From positions 3,138-67,137 of the forward strand of contig CAZPWJ010000018.1 in NCBI GenBank assembly GCA_964590195.1: 64,000 nt of DNA, given 5' to 3'. Within the stretch, counting starts at the first letter, position 1; each line of letters starts with the position of its first letter. The stretch comes from GCA-2731375 sp964590195 (lineage in GTDB: Bacteria; Pseudomonadota; Alphaproteobacteria; GCA-2731375). The position numbers and the translations under genes are program-made. The notes under the pieces are model-generated. The model was not told the origin of the DNA. It was given only the letters and a program-made list of their open reading frames with translations, and did no database searches. Of this stretch, positions 52,771 through 61,795 are shown in pieces.

Positions 52771-55550
52771 GTTCCCATCCGAGTCCCCGCCTGCCCAGCG
52801 GCGGCCGCATTGACCGGAATCGATCGCTGACATTCAGCTTCGATGGCCGCAAATATCATGGCTATCACGGCGACACCCTGGCCTCGGCCCTGCTGGCCAA
52901 CGGCGTCAAAGTGGTGGGGCGCAGCTTCAAGTATCACCGCCCCAGAGGCATCTTCGGCGCGGGCAGCGAAGATCCTTCCGCCCTGATCCGCCTTGGCGAT
53001 GGCGCCCGAGCCGAACCCAACACCCGCGCCAGCCAGGTTGAACTGTACGACGGTCTGGTGGCCCATAGCCAAAACAACTGGCCATCCCTGCGCTGGGATA
53101 TTTCCGCCGCGCTGGGTCTGCTTTCGCGCTTTCTGCCCGCCGGCTTCTATTACAAAACCTTCAAATGGCCGGGCAAATTCTGGCCCTACTATGAGCATAT
53201 GATCCGCCACATGGCAGGCATGGGAAGGGCGCCAACGGACGGCGATCCGGACCGCTACGAAAAACGCCACGCCCATTGCGACGTTCTGGTGATCGGTGGT
53301 GGGCCCGCCGGAATAGCGGCGGCGAAAGAAGCAGCAGCCGGCGGCGGCGATGTCTGGCTGGTCGATGAAGGCAGACCGGAGGCACCAGCCGACATCAAAA
53401 TCATGGCGCGCACCACTGCGTTTGGCAAATATGATGACGGCCTATATGGCTTGCTCCAACAAACTGACGGTGATCCGGCCACGAACGCGCCACGGCAGAT
53501 CCTTTGGTTGTTGCGGGCCAAGCGCGTGATATTGGCCAGCGGCGCCATCGAACGGCCGCTGGTTTTTGCCAACAATGACCGCCCCGGCATCATGCTGGCG
53601 ACTGCGGCAGTGCATTACCTGGAAAACTATGCGGTGCGGGCCGGCAAGCGCGCGGTTATCGTCACCAACAATGACAGCGCCTACGACGCCGCCCGCGTTC
53701 TGATCGACGGCGGTATCGAGGTCGCGGCGATTATTGATCAACGGCATATGGCGGAGCGGCGGGAGATCGAGGGCTGCGAAATTCTCTATAACCACGCCGT
53801 CATCGATACCGCCGGCAGGCATGCCGTGAAATCAGTCACTGTCGCGCCGCTGGACGTCAACGGTGACGCGGTGCCGGGGTCCAGGCGGCGGATCGACTGC
53901 GATCTGTTATGCCTGTCGGGCGGCTTTACCCCCAGCGTGCATCTTTGTTCCCAGGCTGGCGGCAAGCTGGCGTTCCGCGACGATATTCAAAGCCTTGTGC
54001 CCGACACAGGCGTTCCCGGTCTGGAGGTGGTGGGCGCGGCCAATGGCGACGGCATTGCCGAGGCCCGGGCCGCCATCGCGCTCGGCCATGCACCAAGCAA
54101 ACAGTTCATTGATCTGCAAAACGACGTCACCGCGGCGGATGTGGCATTGGCTGCGCGGGAAGGCTATCAATCCGTCGAGCATCTGAAACGTTACACGACA
54201 CTGGGCATGGGCACCGATCAGGGCAAGACCGCGAACCTGAACGGCATCGCCGCTCTGGGCCGGGCGCTGGAGAAACCAATGGCCGATGTGGGCGTCACCA
54301 CCTACCGCCCGCCTTATACCCCGGTGACCATTGGTGCCTTCGCGGGCCGCGATGTGGGCGCCTTTCTGGCCCCAACCCGGCGCACGCCCATGCAGGAATG
54401 GCATGAGGAAAATGGCGCCGCCTTCGTGCCCGCCGGTCTGTGGCGGCGGCCGCACTATTACCCCCGGCCCGGCGAAAGCCCTGCCGACGCCGTCAGCCGT
54501 GAGGCCAGGATGGTTCGCCAAGGCGTCGGCATCGTCGACGTTTCCACTCTGGGCCGCATTGATCTGCATGGCCCCGATACCGCCGAATTCCTCAACCGGG
54601 TCTATATCAACGGCTTCAAGAGCCTGGCCATCGGCATGTGCCGCTATGGCGTGATGCTGCGCGACGACGGCATGATCTTTGATGACGGCACCGTCGCCCG
54701 CATGGACGAAAACCACTACATCATGACCACCACCACGGCCAATGCGGGCCCGGTCATGGCGCACCTGGAATTTTATCTGCAAGTGGTCTGGCCGGAACTC
54801 AACGTCCATCTAACCTCCATCACCGATCAATGGGCCGTGGCCGCCGTGGCCGGGCCACGCGCGAGGCAGTTGCTGGAAAATCTCGACAGCGACATCGAAT
54901 TCGCCAACCAGGCCTTGCCCTTCATGGCCTGGCGGGCCGGCCAGATCGGCGGCATCCCGGCGCAGGTATACCGCATCAGTTTTTCCGGCGAGCTGGCCTA
55001 TGAAATCGCCGTTCCGGCGGGCCACGGCAAGGCCTGCTGGGAGTTGCTGTTGGAAGCCGGCAAGGAACTGGACGTTATCCCCTACGGCACCGAGGCGCTG
55101 ACGACCTTGCGGGTCGAGAAAGGCCATTTCGTCATGGGTCCGGAAGCCGACGGACGTGCCAGCGCCGATGACATCGGCCTGGGCGGCATGCTCTCAAAGC
55201 GCAAGGATTTCATCGGCAAGCGCTCCCTGCGCTTGCCCGCCCTGGCGCCCGAAGGCCGCCTCAACCTGGTAGGGCTGGTGCCCGTGGACGGCAAGACGGC
55301 CATCCCCCCCGGCGCGTTGCTGCTGGACGAGGCTTTGGCCATGGTCGATGCGGAAAAGGCGGGGCACGTGGCCACCGCCGTCTTCTCACCCAATCTGGAC
55401 AAGCCCATCGCGACCGCCATGGTGCGCAATGGCCGTGAACGTCTGGGCCAGCAATTATGGGCCCATTCGCCGCTGGACAACCGCATCGTGCCGGTCGAGC
55501 TGGTGGACCCGGTGTTCATCGACCCAAAGGGGGAGCGTCTCCGTGCCTGA
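52767..55550 (+). CDS. soxA: Sarcosine oxidase subunit alpha
   Basis: A 927-residue subunit. The N-terminal ferredoxin-like segment FSFDGRKYHGYHGDTLASAL leads to GRSFKYHRPRGIFG. The NAD-binding Rossmann unit VLVIGGGPAGIAAAKEAAAG and the second dinucleotide site ASGAIERPLVFANNDRPG follow. The C-terminal half is a glycine-cleavage-T-like domain (VDVSTLGRIDLHGPDTAEFL, YRISFSGELAYEIAVP) that binds tetrahydrofolate and captures the methyl carbon as 5,10-methylene-THF. Start GTG 52767 overlaps soxD by 4 nt; the earlier open frame is a shadow. Somewhat shorter than the usual about 1000 residues. Confidence 0.94.
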   Translation: MSSHPSPRLPSGGRIDRNRSLTFSFDGRKYHGYHGDTLASALLANGVKVVGRSFKYHRPRGIFGAGSEDPSALIRLGDGARAEPNTRASQVELYDGLVAHSQNNWPSLRWDISAALGLLSRFLPAGFYYKTFKWPGKFWPYYEHMIRHMAGMGRAPTDGDPDRYEKRHAHCDVLVIGGGPAGIAAAKEAAAGGGDVWLVDEGRPEAPADIKIMARTTAFGKYDDGLYGLLQQTDGDPATNAPRQILWLLRAKRVILASGAIERPLVFANNDRPGIMLATAAVHYLENYAVRAGKRAVIVTNNDSAYDAARVLIDGGIEVAAIIDQRHMAERREIEGCEILYNHAVIDTAGRHAVKSVTVAPLDVNGDAVPGSRRRIDCDLLCLSGGFTPSVHLCSQAGGKLAFRDDIQSLVPDTGVPGLEVVGAANGDGIAEARAAIALGHAPSKQFIDLQNDVTAADVALAAREGYQSVEHLKRYTTLGMGTDQGKTANLNGIAALGRALEKPMADVGVTTYRPPYTPVTIGAFAGRDVGAFLAPTRRTPMQEWHEENGAAFVPAGLWRRPHYYPRPGESPADAVSREARMVRQGVGIVDVSTLGRIDLHGPDTAEFLNRVYINGFKSLAIGMCRYGVMLRDDGMIFDDGTVARMDENHYIMTTTTANAGPVMAHLEFYLQVVWPELNVHLTSITDQWAVAAVAGPRARQLLENLDSDIEFANQALPFMAWRAGQIGGIPAQVYRISFSGELAYEIAVPAGHGKACWELLLEAGKELDVIPYGTEALTTLRVEKGHFVMGPEADGRASADDIGLGGMLSKRKDFIGKRSLRLPALAPEGRLNLVGLVPVDGKTAIPPGALLLDEALAMVDAEKAGHVATAVFSPNLDKPIATAMVRNGRERLGQQLWAHSPLDNRIVPVELVDPVFIDPKGERLRA

Positions 55551-56034
55551 TGACTTGCAACGCCGCTCCGCCCTGGCCGGCATCTCCGCCGGCGATTTGA
55601 TCCAGGAACGCGCCGGACTGTGGATCAAGCGTGTTTATGGGGACGTTCCGGGCATTGAGCTGCCCCGGGAGCCGAACCGCGCCAGCGCCAATAACGGTGT
55701 CCATGCGTTGTGGCTGGCGCCGGGCGAATGGCTGCTGGTCGGTGAAGGCGAGGAGATCGATACCACGGCAGCTTCAAGTGACCTGAGCCATGGCCGCACG
55801 GTTTTTCGTATTCCCGCCGGCCCGGCGCGGGAGATCCTGGCCAAGGGCTGTCCGCTGGATCTGCGCGAAATGACTTTCCGGCCCGGCCAATGCGCACAGA
55901 GCGTGCTGTCCGCCGTCACCATCCTGGTGCATTACCTGGACGATGGCGCGCACATGGATATCTATGTGGCGCGCAGCTATGGCCGCTTCATTCACGATTG
56001 GCTAAAGGACGCCGCGCTTACTCTTCTGGAATAG
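55543..56034 (+). CDS. soxG: Sarcosine oxidase subunit gamma
   Basis: A 163-residue gamma subunit of the SoxG family, which resembles the folate-binding fold. Recognisable are ALWLAPGEWLLVGEGEE, SSDLSHGRTVFRIPAGPAREIL, CPLDLREMTFRPGQCAQSVL and DIYVARSYGRFIHDWL. Start GTG 55543 has GGGGGAG upstream and overlaps the end of soxA by 8 nt. Its final 17 nt overlap the 3' end of the GFA-domain gene on the other strand. Confidence 0.92.
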   Translation: MPDDLQRRSALAGISAGDLIQERAGLWIKRVYGDVPGIELPREPNRASANNGVHALWLAPGEWLLVGEGEEIDTTAASSDLSHGRTVFRIPAGPAREILAKGCPLDLREMTFRPGQCAQSVLSAVTILVHYLDDGAHMDIYVARSYGRFIHDWLKDAALTLLE

Positions 56035-56443
56035 CGAAATGGTGCATATCCGGCATGCCGGCGTGGCGAGAGATGCCGTCGCCGCTGCTATCGGCAGCGT
56101 AATCCGCCATGTCATCGGTGAAAATACGCATTTTCAAATGCAGGCCGGTGGGTTGATCCAGGCTGCCGGCGGTAATGGTGATGGTATCGGCGCCGTCACG
56201 CTGAAAGAACATGGTTGAGCCGCAATGACCGCAAAAGCCGCGCGCGACGTTTTCCGAACTTCGATACCACTTCAATGCCTGTTGATCGTCCGTGATCGTC
56301 AGATCCGCCAGCCGCGCGCCCGTGGCATGCCAGAGACTGCCGGTAATGCGCCGGCAACTTTCACAATGGCATTCGACAACCTGGCGCACGGGTCCGGCAA
56401 TTTCATACCGGACCCGCCCGCAGTGACATTTTCCCGTCAGCAT
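56018..56443 (-). CDS. GFA (glutathione-dependent formaldehyde-activating-like / CENP-V) domain protein
   Basis: A 141-residue zinc-binding GFA-domain protein. The structural cysteines are visible in KCHCGRVRYE, VECHCESCRRITGS and FCGHCGSTMFF, and HATGARL lies between. Family members were named for spontaneous condensation of formaldehyde with glutathione, though that catalytic role is disputed and most members are uncharacterised. Start 56443 is 10 nt after the stop of the upstream GST gene, so the two form an operon. It converges on soxG, whose enzyme can release formaldehyde, which makes a thiol/formaldehyde role attractive but unproven. Confidence 0.85.
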   Translation of the reverse strand: MLTGKCHCGRVRYEIAGPVRQVVECHCESCRRITGSLWHATGARLADLTITDDQQALKWYRSSENVARGFCGHCGSTMFFQRDGADTITITAGSLDQPTGLHLKMRIFTDDMADYAADSSGDGISRHAGMPDMHHFAIPEE

Positions 56444-56453
56444 CTGTTCGCCA

Positions 56454-57146
56454 TTATTCGGCGGCGACGTCCCCACCCAACAGAGTGCCCACGTACCAGC
56501 CCTTGGTCTTCAGATTGTTGAAGAACACTTCCTCGAAACTGTCGGCGAGCGAGCCGATCACCGCATCACTTTGCAACAATGCCTCGGACCAGGCCTTGAC
56601 CAGCGGGAAATCCTTCAACAGGCCGGTCTGGACGAACTGATCCACAAGGGCGAAGCGTTGCAGGAACGGCGCATAGGCCGCATCCACCAGGGATATTCCG
56701 GGACCATTGAAATACGGTCCGTCGTTGCCCCGCTCGGCCGCGATGGCGTCTTCCAGTTTTTGCAGGAACTTCGGCGCGCCGGCCAGCTTTTCATCCAGCG
56801 CCGCCCGGTCCTTGGTGTAGTAGATATTGATGCCCTTGGAGAAATCCGGCACGAAATCCGTCCAGGCCCGGTTACGGGCCCGCTTGAAGGGATCTTCCGG
56901 GTGACACCGGGGCGACACCACTTCGTCGAGGTATTCTCCGATGGCATTGGATTCGAACAAGGGTTCACCATCCACCACCAGCACGGGCACTTTACCGTGG
57001 GGCGAGATTTTCAGGAACCAGTCCGGCTTGTCACTTAGATCGATGTGGGTGAGATCGAATTCGACATTCTTCGCACGCAAAAGAATCACGGCGCGCTGTA
57101 CCCACGGTCAAGTGATCGAGCTGATCAAATGATACTTATTCGCCAT
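56454..57146 (-). CDS. Probable selenocysteine-containing glutathione S-transferase (in-frame UGA at codon 13)
   Basis: A predicted 230-residue omega/DHAR-like GST read from ATG 57146 (GGGGAG nine nt upstream). The first residues are MANKYHLISSIT, then TGA (57108-57110), then PWVQRAVILLRAKNVEF. In cysteine homologues the active-site motif is CPWxQR or CPYxQR, so the TGA stands exactly at the catalytic thiol. The rest is a complete, undamaged GST: SPHGKVPVLVVDGEPLFESNAIGEYLDE (cis-Pro and Glu-Ser glutathione contacts) and the helical C-domain to VGTLLGG. A conventional caller would start at GTG 57089 and lose beta-strand 1 with the active site. A SECIS-like hairpin follows the TGA. The GFA gene is 10 nt downstream. 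Alternative: nonsense pseudogene. Confidence 0.75.
57073..57096 (-). promoter_or_regulatory. Candidate bacterial SECIS stem-loop
   Basis: Starting 11 nt after the UGA, the transcript can form a 6-bp stem (GCGCGC with GCGUGC, one G-U pair) closing the 12-nt loop CGUGAUUCUUUU. The loop begins 17 nt after UGA and has G at its second position followed by U. That fits the bacterial SECIS rules as I know them: apical loop 16-37 nt downstream, loop of 3-14 nt, G among the first two bases. Found by eye; folding energy was not computed. Confidence 0.55.
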
Positions 57147-57314
57147 ATCAGAGGTCTCCCCAAAATGTTAGCTGCTGCGTTGATCGGAGAATAAAGCCAT
57201 AAACAGGACCAGTCAAAGTGTCGGCATAATCCACGGGAGAGCATTGTAACCGAACACCTACACCTGTAGCATCCGTGGATCGCAAGAGCCACTTTGGGGA
57301 GTGATTTCGACGGC

Positions 57315-60300
57315 ATGGCTGTGGCATCGAACCAAACCAGCAATAGCACGACAACGCCAGCAGGGCAGCGCCGTCAGGTAACCGTGTTGTTCGCGGACAT
57401 GGCGGGCTACACGGCGGTGGCGGAGGCCTTGGGGGAGGAGCAGACATATCTGTTGATGCAACGGGTTCAGCGCGAAATGAGCGAGGCCGTTCACGGCCAG
57501 AGCGGCACCGTGCAGGAGATGAGCGGCGACGGCATCATGGCTCTGTTCGGCGCCCCCGTCGCGATCGAGGACGCACCCTTGAAGGCCTGCCAGGCGGCCC
57601 TGGATCTGCAAGCGCGCATGTCGGCCTTGGCGACGGAGTTCGAGGGCAAATACGGCGCCGCGCCGCGCTTTCGCGTTGGCATCCATTCCGGGCCACTGGT
57701 GGTGGGCGAGATCGGCGACGGCAGGCAATCGAGCGTGACCGCCCTGGGCGACACGGTCAATCTCGCCTCGCGCATCGAAACGTCAGCCGAGCCCGGAACC
57801 ATATTGCTCAGCGCGGCAACGCAGGCCCTGGTGGAAGGTTTCGTCGATAGTGAATTCGTCGGCGAACAAAGCCTCAAGGGCAAGGCCGAGCCGCAAAAAC
57901 TATGGCGACTGGATGCCATCAAGGAAGGTGTGACGCGCTTTGATGTTTCCAAAAGCCAGGGCCTGACGCCACTGGTGGGCCGGGACCGGGAGTTGGAGCA
58001 ATTACAGGGTTTATGGCGGAAAGCATCCGAGGGCTCCCTGCGGACGACCATTATTTTGGGTGAAGCGGGCATCGGCAAGTCACGGCTGGCCTATGAATTG
58101 CGTGAAAGCATCACCGACGAACGCGCCTTTTTCCTGGAATGCCACTGTACGGCGGGCACCAGGGAAACCCCGTTCGCGCCATTGAAGGAAATTGTTCGCC
58201 GCTCGTTCCGCATCGCCGACGATGCCCCGGCGGCCGAGACCGAAAAACGCCTGCAACAAGGCCTGGAAATGCTGGGCCTGCCGCCCGCTGACAGCCTGCC
58301 TTATTTGATGAACCTGTTGGGCTTTACCCCGCAAGATGCGGCATTCGATAAGATTGCCGGCGAGACGCTTGGTATCCGAACCCGCGATATCGTCATCGAG
58401 ATGTTTCGGGAGCGCTGCCGCGCCACCCCCACCATTCTGATAATCGAGGACCTGCACTGGATCGATACCGCCGCACTAGGCTTGCTCTCGCGCCTTGTGG
58501 AAAAGGAGCAGGATCTTGCCTTGTTCATCATCGCGACGGCCCGCACCGGTTATCAGACGCCCTGGTCCGGCAAAGCCGGTACAAGCGAGCTGGATTTAGC
58601 GCCGCTGTCGAGCAGTGCGACGGAGACGTTGTTGCAGGGCCGTCTGGGCAGCCGGATGCTGCCGGAGGCTCTGAGTGAATTGGTCATGCAGAAGTCCGAG
58701 GGCAATCCCCTGTTCGCGGAGGAGATCGTCAGCTACCTGCAAGACAATGGCACTCTCAGCGGCGAAGGCGATGAATTGAATTTCAGCGCCGACCAGGATG
58801 CGGTTGCCTTGCCGGTGGCGGTGGAAAATCTTTTGATGAACCGCTTTGATCGATTGCAAGGCGGCCCCAGGGCCGTGTTGGAGACCGCGGCGGCCACCGG
58901 CACGGCCTTCAGCGCCAATCATCTACGGCGCGCGACCGGGCTGGGTGACGAGATCGCGCAACACCTGGAAACACTGGTGCAGCAGGATCTGATACGGGCG
59001 GACAGCGGCCGCGATGCCTACGTCTTTCGCCATGCCCTGAGCCGCGATGCGATCTATGACAGCCTGTTGAGTGCCCGCCGCGAGGCCCTGCATCAAGCCG
59101 TGGCCGAGGCCATCGAGGGACAGGAAAACTTTCAACCCGACGATGCCGCCGATGCCTTGGCCTATCATTGGGGCCGTAGCGCGGAACCCGGCAGGGCGGT
59201 TCAGTATTTATCGATCGCCGGCGAAAATAGCCTGCGGATCTATTCTCTGGAGGAAGCGCAAAACCACCTGCAACAAGCCCTGGATATCATTAAAGCCAAT
59301 CCGGGCTGCGTCGACGATACGGTGTTGGCTGACATCCTGCTGCATATCGCCCGCGTGTTATATTTCCAATTCGACTTCCGCGCTCTCATCGCCCTGGTGG
59401 AACCCTACCTGGGCCGTATCGAGGCCTTGGACGACAACCGGCGGCTTTCACGGTTCTTGTTCGAAACCGGCTATGCCCATGTTTTCGGTTGTCAGGCCGA
59501 GATAGGCCAGAGCCTGCTGGATCGGTCAAAGGCCCTGGCCGAGGCCGATGGCGACGAACTCGCCGTCGCCTATGCGGACCTGGGCTTCATGTGGCATCGC
59601 ATGTTTTGGGGGCAACCGGGCGAGGCGCGCGACCGTGCACAACGGGAGGCCAGCCAACGAATTGTCGAGGTTGGGCGCCGTCACGGCGACATTTGGCTGG
59701 CGTCGAAAGCACTGCTCGCCGACGGCCTGGACTATGCATCATGGGGGCGCCCAGGCGAGAGCCGGGCCGCGTTGATGGAGCTGATGGCCATGAGCCGGGA
59801 GACCAATGACCCCCGTCCACGCAGTATGGCGCTGTGGGCGCTGGCGGTAATAGACGTCTTTGCCGGCAAATACGATGAAGCGATCGAGAAGGCGGATGAT
59901 GCCTTGCGCATCTGTCTCAGCCCCGTCGACCGGATGGCGGCCGAGGGCTACAAAATGATGGCCCGCATACTTAATGGGCAGGAAGAAGAAAATGCTGCCG
60001 TAGGCCACGACATCATTCGCACGATGGAGGAAAAGTCACTCGCCATGACGCTGCCGCCGGTCAAGATGGCTTTAGGTGTTGGCAGCATCATGCGGGGCGA
60101 CATGGCGAAAGGCGTGGCGGAGGTGCAAGCGGCACAGGCCGAGGCCGAAAACTGGGGCATGACCGCCGCCACCGCCATGGGCAACAATTTCCTGGGCGAA
60201 ATTTATCTGCAATTCGTCCTTTCCGACGAAACGCCATCCCTGTCCGTCATGCTGGCCAATCTGCCCTTCCTGGCGCGCACCCTGCCGTTCGCGAAGAAAA

Positions 60301-60527
60301 AGGCGCGGCGATATCTGCAAAGCGCACTGGACGGCTACCAGCAAATTAATTCGCCCGCCAATATCGCTAGCGCTCAATATAATCTGGGCTTGTTGGACAG
60401 AGCGGCCAAGCAAAATGACCGGGCCCGTGCCGGCTTTCAGAAAGCCCGCGAGATCGCCCAATCGGTCGATGCCACGAATATCGTTCATGATGCTGACGCC
60501 GCACTGGCCGAACTGGGCGCCGCATAG
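57315..60527 (+). CDS. Adenylate/guanylate cyclase-AAA ATPase-TPR fusion protein
   Basis: A 1070-residue soluble signalling protein. Residues about 15-190 form a class III cyclase domain: metal-binding Asp in VTVLFADMAGYT and MSGDGIMALFGAP, and TALGDTVNLASRIE. An AAA_16-type NTPase follows, with P-loop GEAGIGKSRLAYEL and Walker B-like TILIIEDLHWID. The C-terminal 450 residues carry TPR-like repeats (AVQYLSIAGENSLRIYSLEE, ASAQYNLGLLDRAAKQNDRA). This layout resembles LuxR-less MalT/STAND-type sensors coupled to a cyclase. ATG 57315 is favoured over TTG 57294. The 168-nt spacer to the divergent GST gene has no ORF. Confidence 0.9.
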   Translation: MAVASNQTSNSTTTPAGQRRQVTVLFADMAGYTAVAEALGEEQTYLLMQRVQREMSEAVHGQSGTVQEMSGDGIMALFGAPVAIEDAPLKACQAALDLQARMSALATEFEGKYGAAPRFRVGIHSGPLVVGEIGDGRQSSVTALGDTVNLASRIETSAEPGTILLSAATQALVEGFVDSEFVGEQSLKGKAEPQKLWRLDAIKEGVTRFDVSKSQGLTPLVGRDRELEQLQGLWRKASEGSLRTTIILGEAGIGKSRLAYELRESITDERAFFLECHCTAGTRETPFAPLKEIVRRSFRIADDAPAAETEKRLQQGLEMLGLPPADSLPYLMNLLGFTPQDAAFDKIAGETLGIRTRDIVIEMFRERCRATPTILIIEDLHWIDTAALGLLSRLVEKEQDLALFIIATARTGYQTPWSGKAGTSELDLAPLSSSATETLLQGRLGSRMLPEALSELVMQKSEGNPLFAEEIVSYLQDNGTLSGEGDELNFSADQDAVALPVAVENLLMNRFDRLQGGPRAVLETAAATGTAFSANHLRRATGLGDEIAQHLETLVQQDLIRADSGRDAYVFRHALSRDAIYDSLLSARREALHQAVAEAIEGQENFQPDDAADALAYHWGRSAEPGRAVQYLSIAGENSLRIYSLEEAQNHLQQALDIIKANPGCVDDTVLADILLHIARVLYFQFDFRALIALVEPYLGRIEALDDNRRLSRFLFETGYAHVFGCQAEIGQSLLDRSKALAEADGDELAVAYADLGFMWHRMFWGQPGEARDRAQREASQRIVEVGRRHGDIWLASKALLADGLDYASWGRPGESRAALMELMAMSRETNDPRPRSMALWALAVIDVFAGKYDEAIEKADDALRICLSPVDRMAAEGYKMMARILNGQEEENAAVGHDIIRTMEEKSLAMTLPPVKMALGVGSIMRGDMAKGVAEVQAAQAEAENWGMTAATAMGNNFLGEIYLQFVLSDETPSLSVMLANLPFLARTLPFAKKKARRYLQSALDGYQQINSPANIASAQYNLGLLDRAAKQNDRARAGFQKAREIAQSVDATNIVHDADAALAELGAA

Positions 60528-60576
60528 CAGCGTGGAGGAGGGAGCCGGCAGCCCCCTCCCCCGCGTTAATGCTCGG

Positions 60577-61722
60577 CTATTTCTCGTGTGACAGTACGAT
60601 CGTCCCGGCGGTCGAGAGCATGCCGCCCATGCCGTTGACCAGGGACATGCTGGCCCCCGGCACCTGACGCTCGCCGCACTCGCCACGCTGCTGACGCACC
60701 GCCTCGATGATCGGGAAAATGCCGTACATGCCCGAATGGGTGTACGACAGCCCGCCGCCGTTGGTGTTGATGGGCAGGCTGCCGCCCGGCGTCGATTTGC
60801 CGTCCTCGAAAAAGCCGACGCCCTCGCCCGGCTTACAAAAGCCGAGGGATTCCAGCATGATCGGCGGGCCGGAGGTAAAGGCGTCATAAAGCATGATGTG
60901 ATCGAAGTCGCTGTGGGTCACGCCGGCCATCTCGAAGGCCTTGTTGCCCGAAATCGTCGTCGCCCGGCTCATGGGTAGATCGCGCATGTTGGTGACCAGG
61001 GTATGTTCGGCACCTTCGCCGGCACCGCGCACATAGACCGGTTTCTTGGCGCAATCCTTGGCACGATCCGCGCGCGTCAGAACCACGGCACCGCCCGCGT
61101 CGGTGACCAGACAGATGTTCAACAGGTTGAAGGGATAGAACATGGGCCGGGAATCCAGCACATCCTGCACGGTGATCGGATCCTGGAACTTGGCCTTGGG
61201 ATTTAGGCCGGCCCAGGCCCGAGTGGAGACGGCAACATCCGCCCAATTCTCCAAGGTGGTGCCGTATTCGTGCATATGGCGGGTGGTGATCATGCCGAAG
61301 TAGGTCGGCGCGCCGCCAAAGCCATAGGGCATTTCGAACTGCCCGACCAGGGAGGTATCACGGCTGCGGGTCACGCCGGTTCCAGAGCGTCCGCTTTCAC
61401 CGTGGGAGACCACGGCGACGTCGCACAGGCCATGATGCAAAGCGACCAGGGCATGGCCGACCATGATGATAAAGGAACAGCCGCCCACCGTGGTGCCGTC
61501 CACGTAACGCGGGGTGATGCCCAGGGACTCGCCCAGCAGCACCGGCGAATGCTGTCCGGCGGTAAAGATGCCGTCGATGTCCGTGATCTTCAGACCCGCA
61601 TCGGCGATGGCATTGTGGATGGATTGCAGGTGCAGGCTCAACTGGCTGACGTTCGGCAGGGAGCCGATCTCGTCTGATTCATCGACGCCGACAATGGCGA
61701 CCTGATTGGATAATTCTTTCAT
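60577..61722 (-). CDS. Thiolase family protein (SCP-x type acetyl-CoA acetyltransferase-like)
   Basis: A 381-residue thiolase-fold enzyme. The nucleophile Cys is in TTVGGCSFIIMVGHALVALH, where SCP2-thiolases carry it. DHIMLYDAFTSGPPIMLESLGF and NTNGGGLSYTHSGMYGIF (His of the active site) follow. The final C-x-G motif of classical thiolases is replaced by LVNGMGGMLS as in the SCP-x group. It probably cleaves or condenses 3-ketoacyl-CoA of unusual acids. It is preceded by the DUF35 partner gene 73 nt upstream; such pairs act as a complex in steroid and branched acyl-CoA degradation. GGAAG precedes the ATG. Confidence 0.9.
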   Translation of the reverse strand: MKELSNQVAIVGVDESDEIGSLPNVSQLSLHLQSIHNAIADAGLKITDIDGIFTAGQHSPVLLGESLGITPRYVDGTTVGGCSFIIMVGHALVALHHGLCDVAVVSHGESGRSGTGVTRSRDTSLVGQFEMPYGFGGAPTYFGMITTRHMHEYGTTLENWADVAVSTRAWAGLNPKAKFQDPITVQDVLDSRPMFYPFNLLNICLVTDAGGAVVLTRADRAKDCAKKPVYVRGAGEGAEHTLVTNMRDLPMSRATTISGNKAFEMAGVTHSDFDHIMLYDAFTSGPPIMLESLGFCKPGEGVGFFEDGKSTPGGSLPINTNGGGLSYTHSGMYGIFPIIEAVRQQRGECGERQVPGASMSLVNGMGGMLSTAGTIVLSHEK

Positions 61723-61795
61723 TTCACGCTTCCATTAAATTTTTCCGCTGAGGTGTTTCTGCTGTTTCGTCCGCACGTCATGTGCGCGCCATGGC

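Noticed and set aside
56454..57089. Shorter GST model starting at GTG 57089
   Set aside because: It removes the first beta-strand and the whole active-site motif, while the sequence upstream of the TGA continues the GST pattern in frame with an ATG and ribosome-binding site.
60534..60566. GC-rich GGAGGG/CCCTCC hairpin between the cyclase and thiolase genes as terminator
   Set aside because: No U-tract on either strand and imperfect pairing; may help 3' ends but unsupported.
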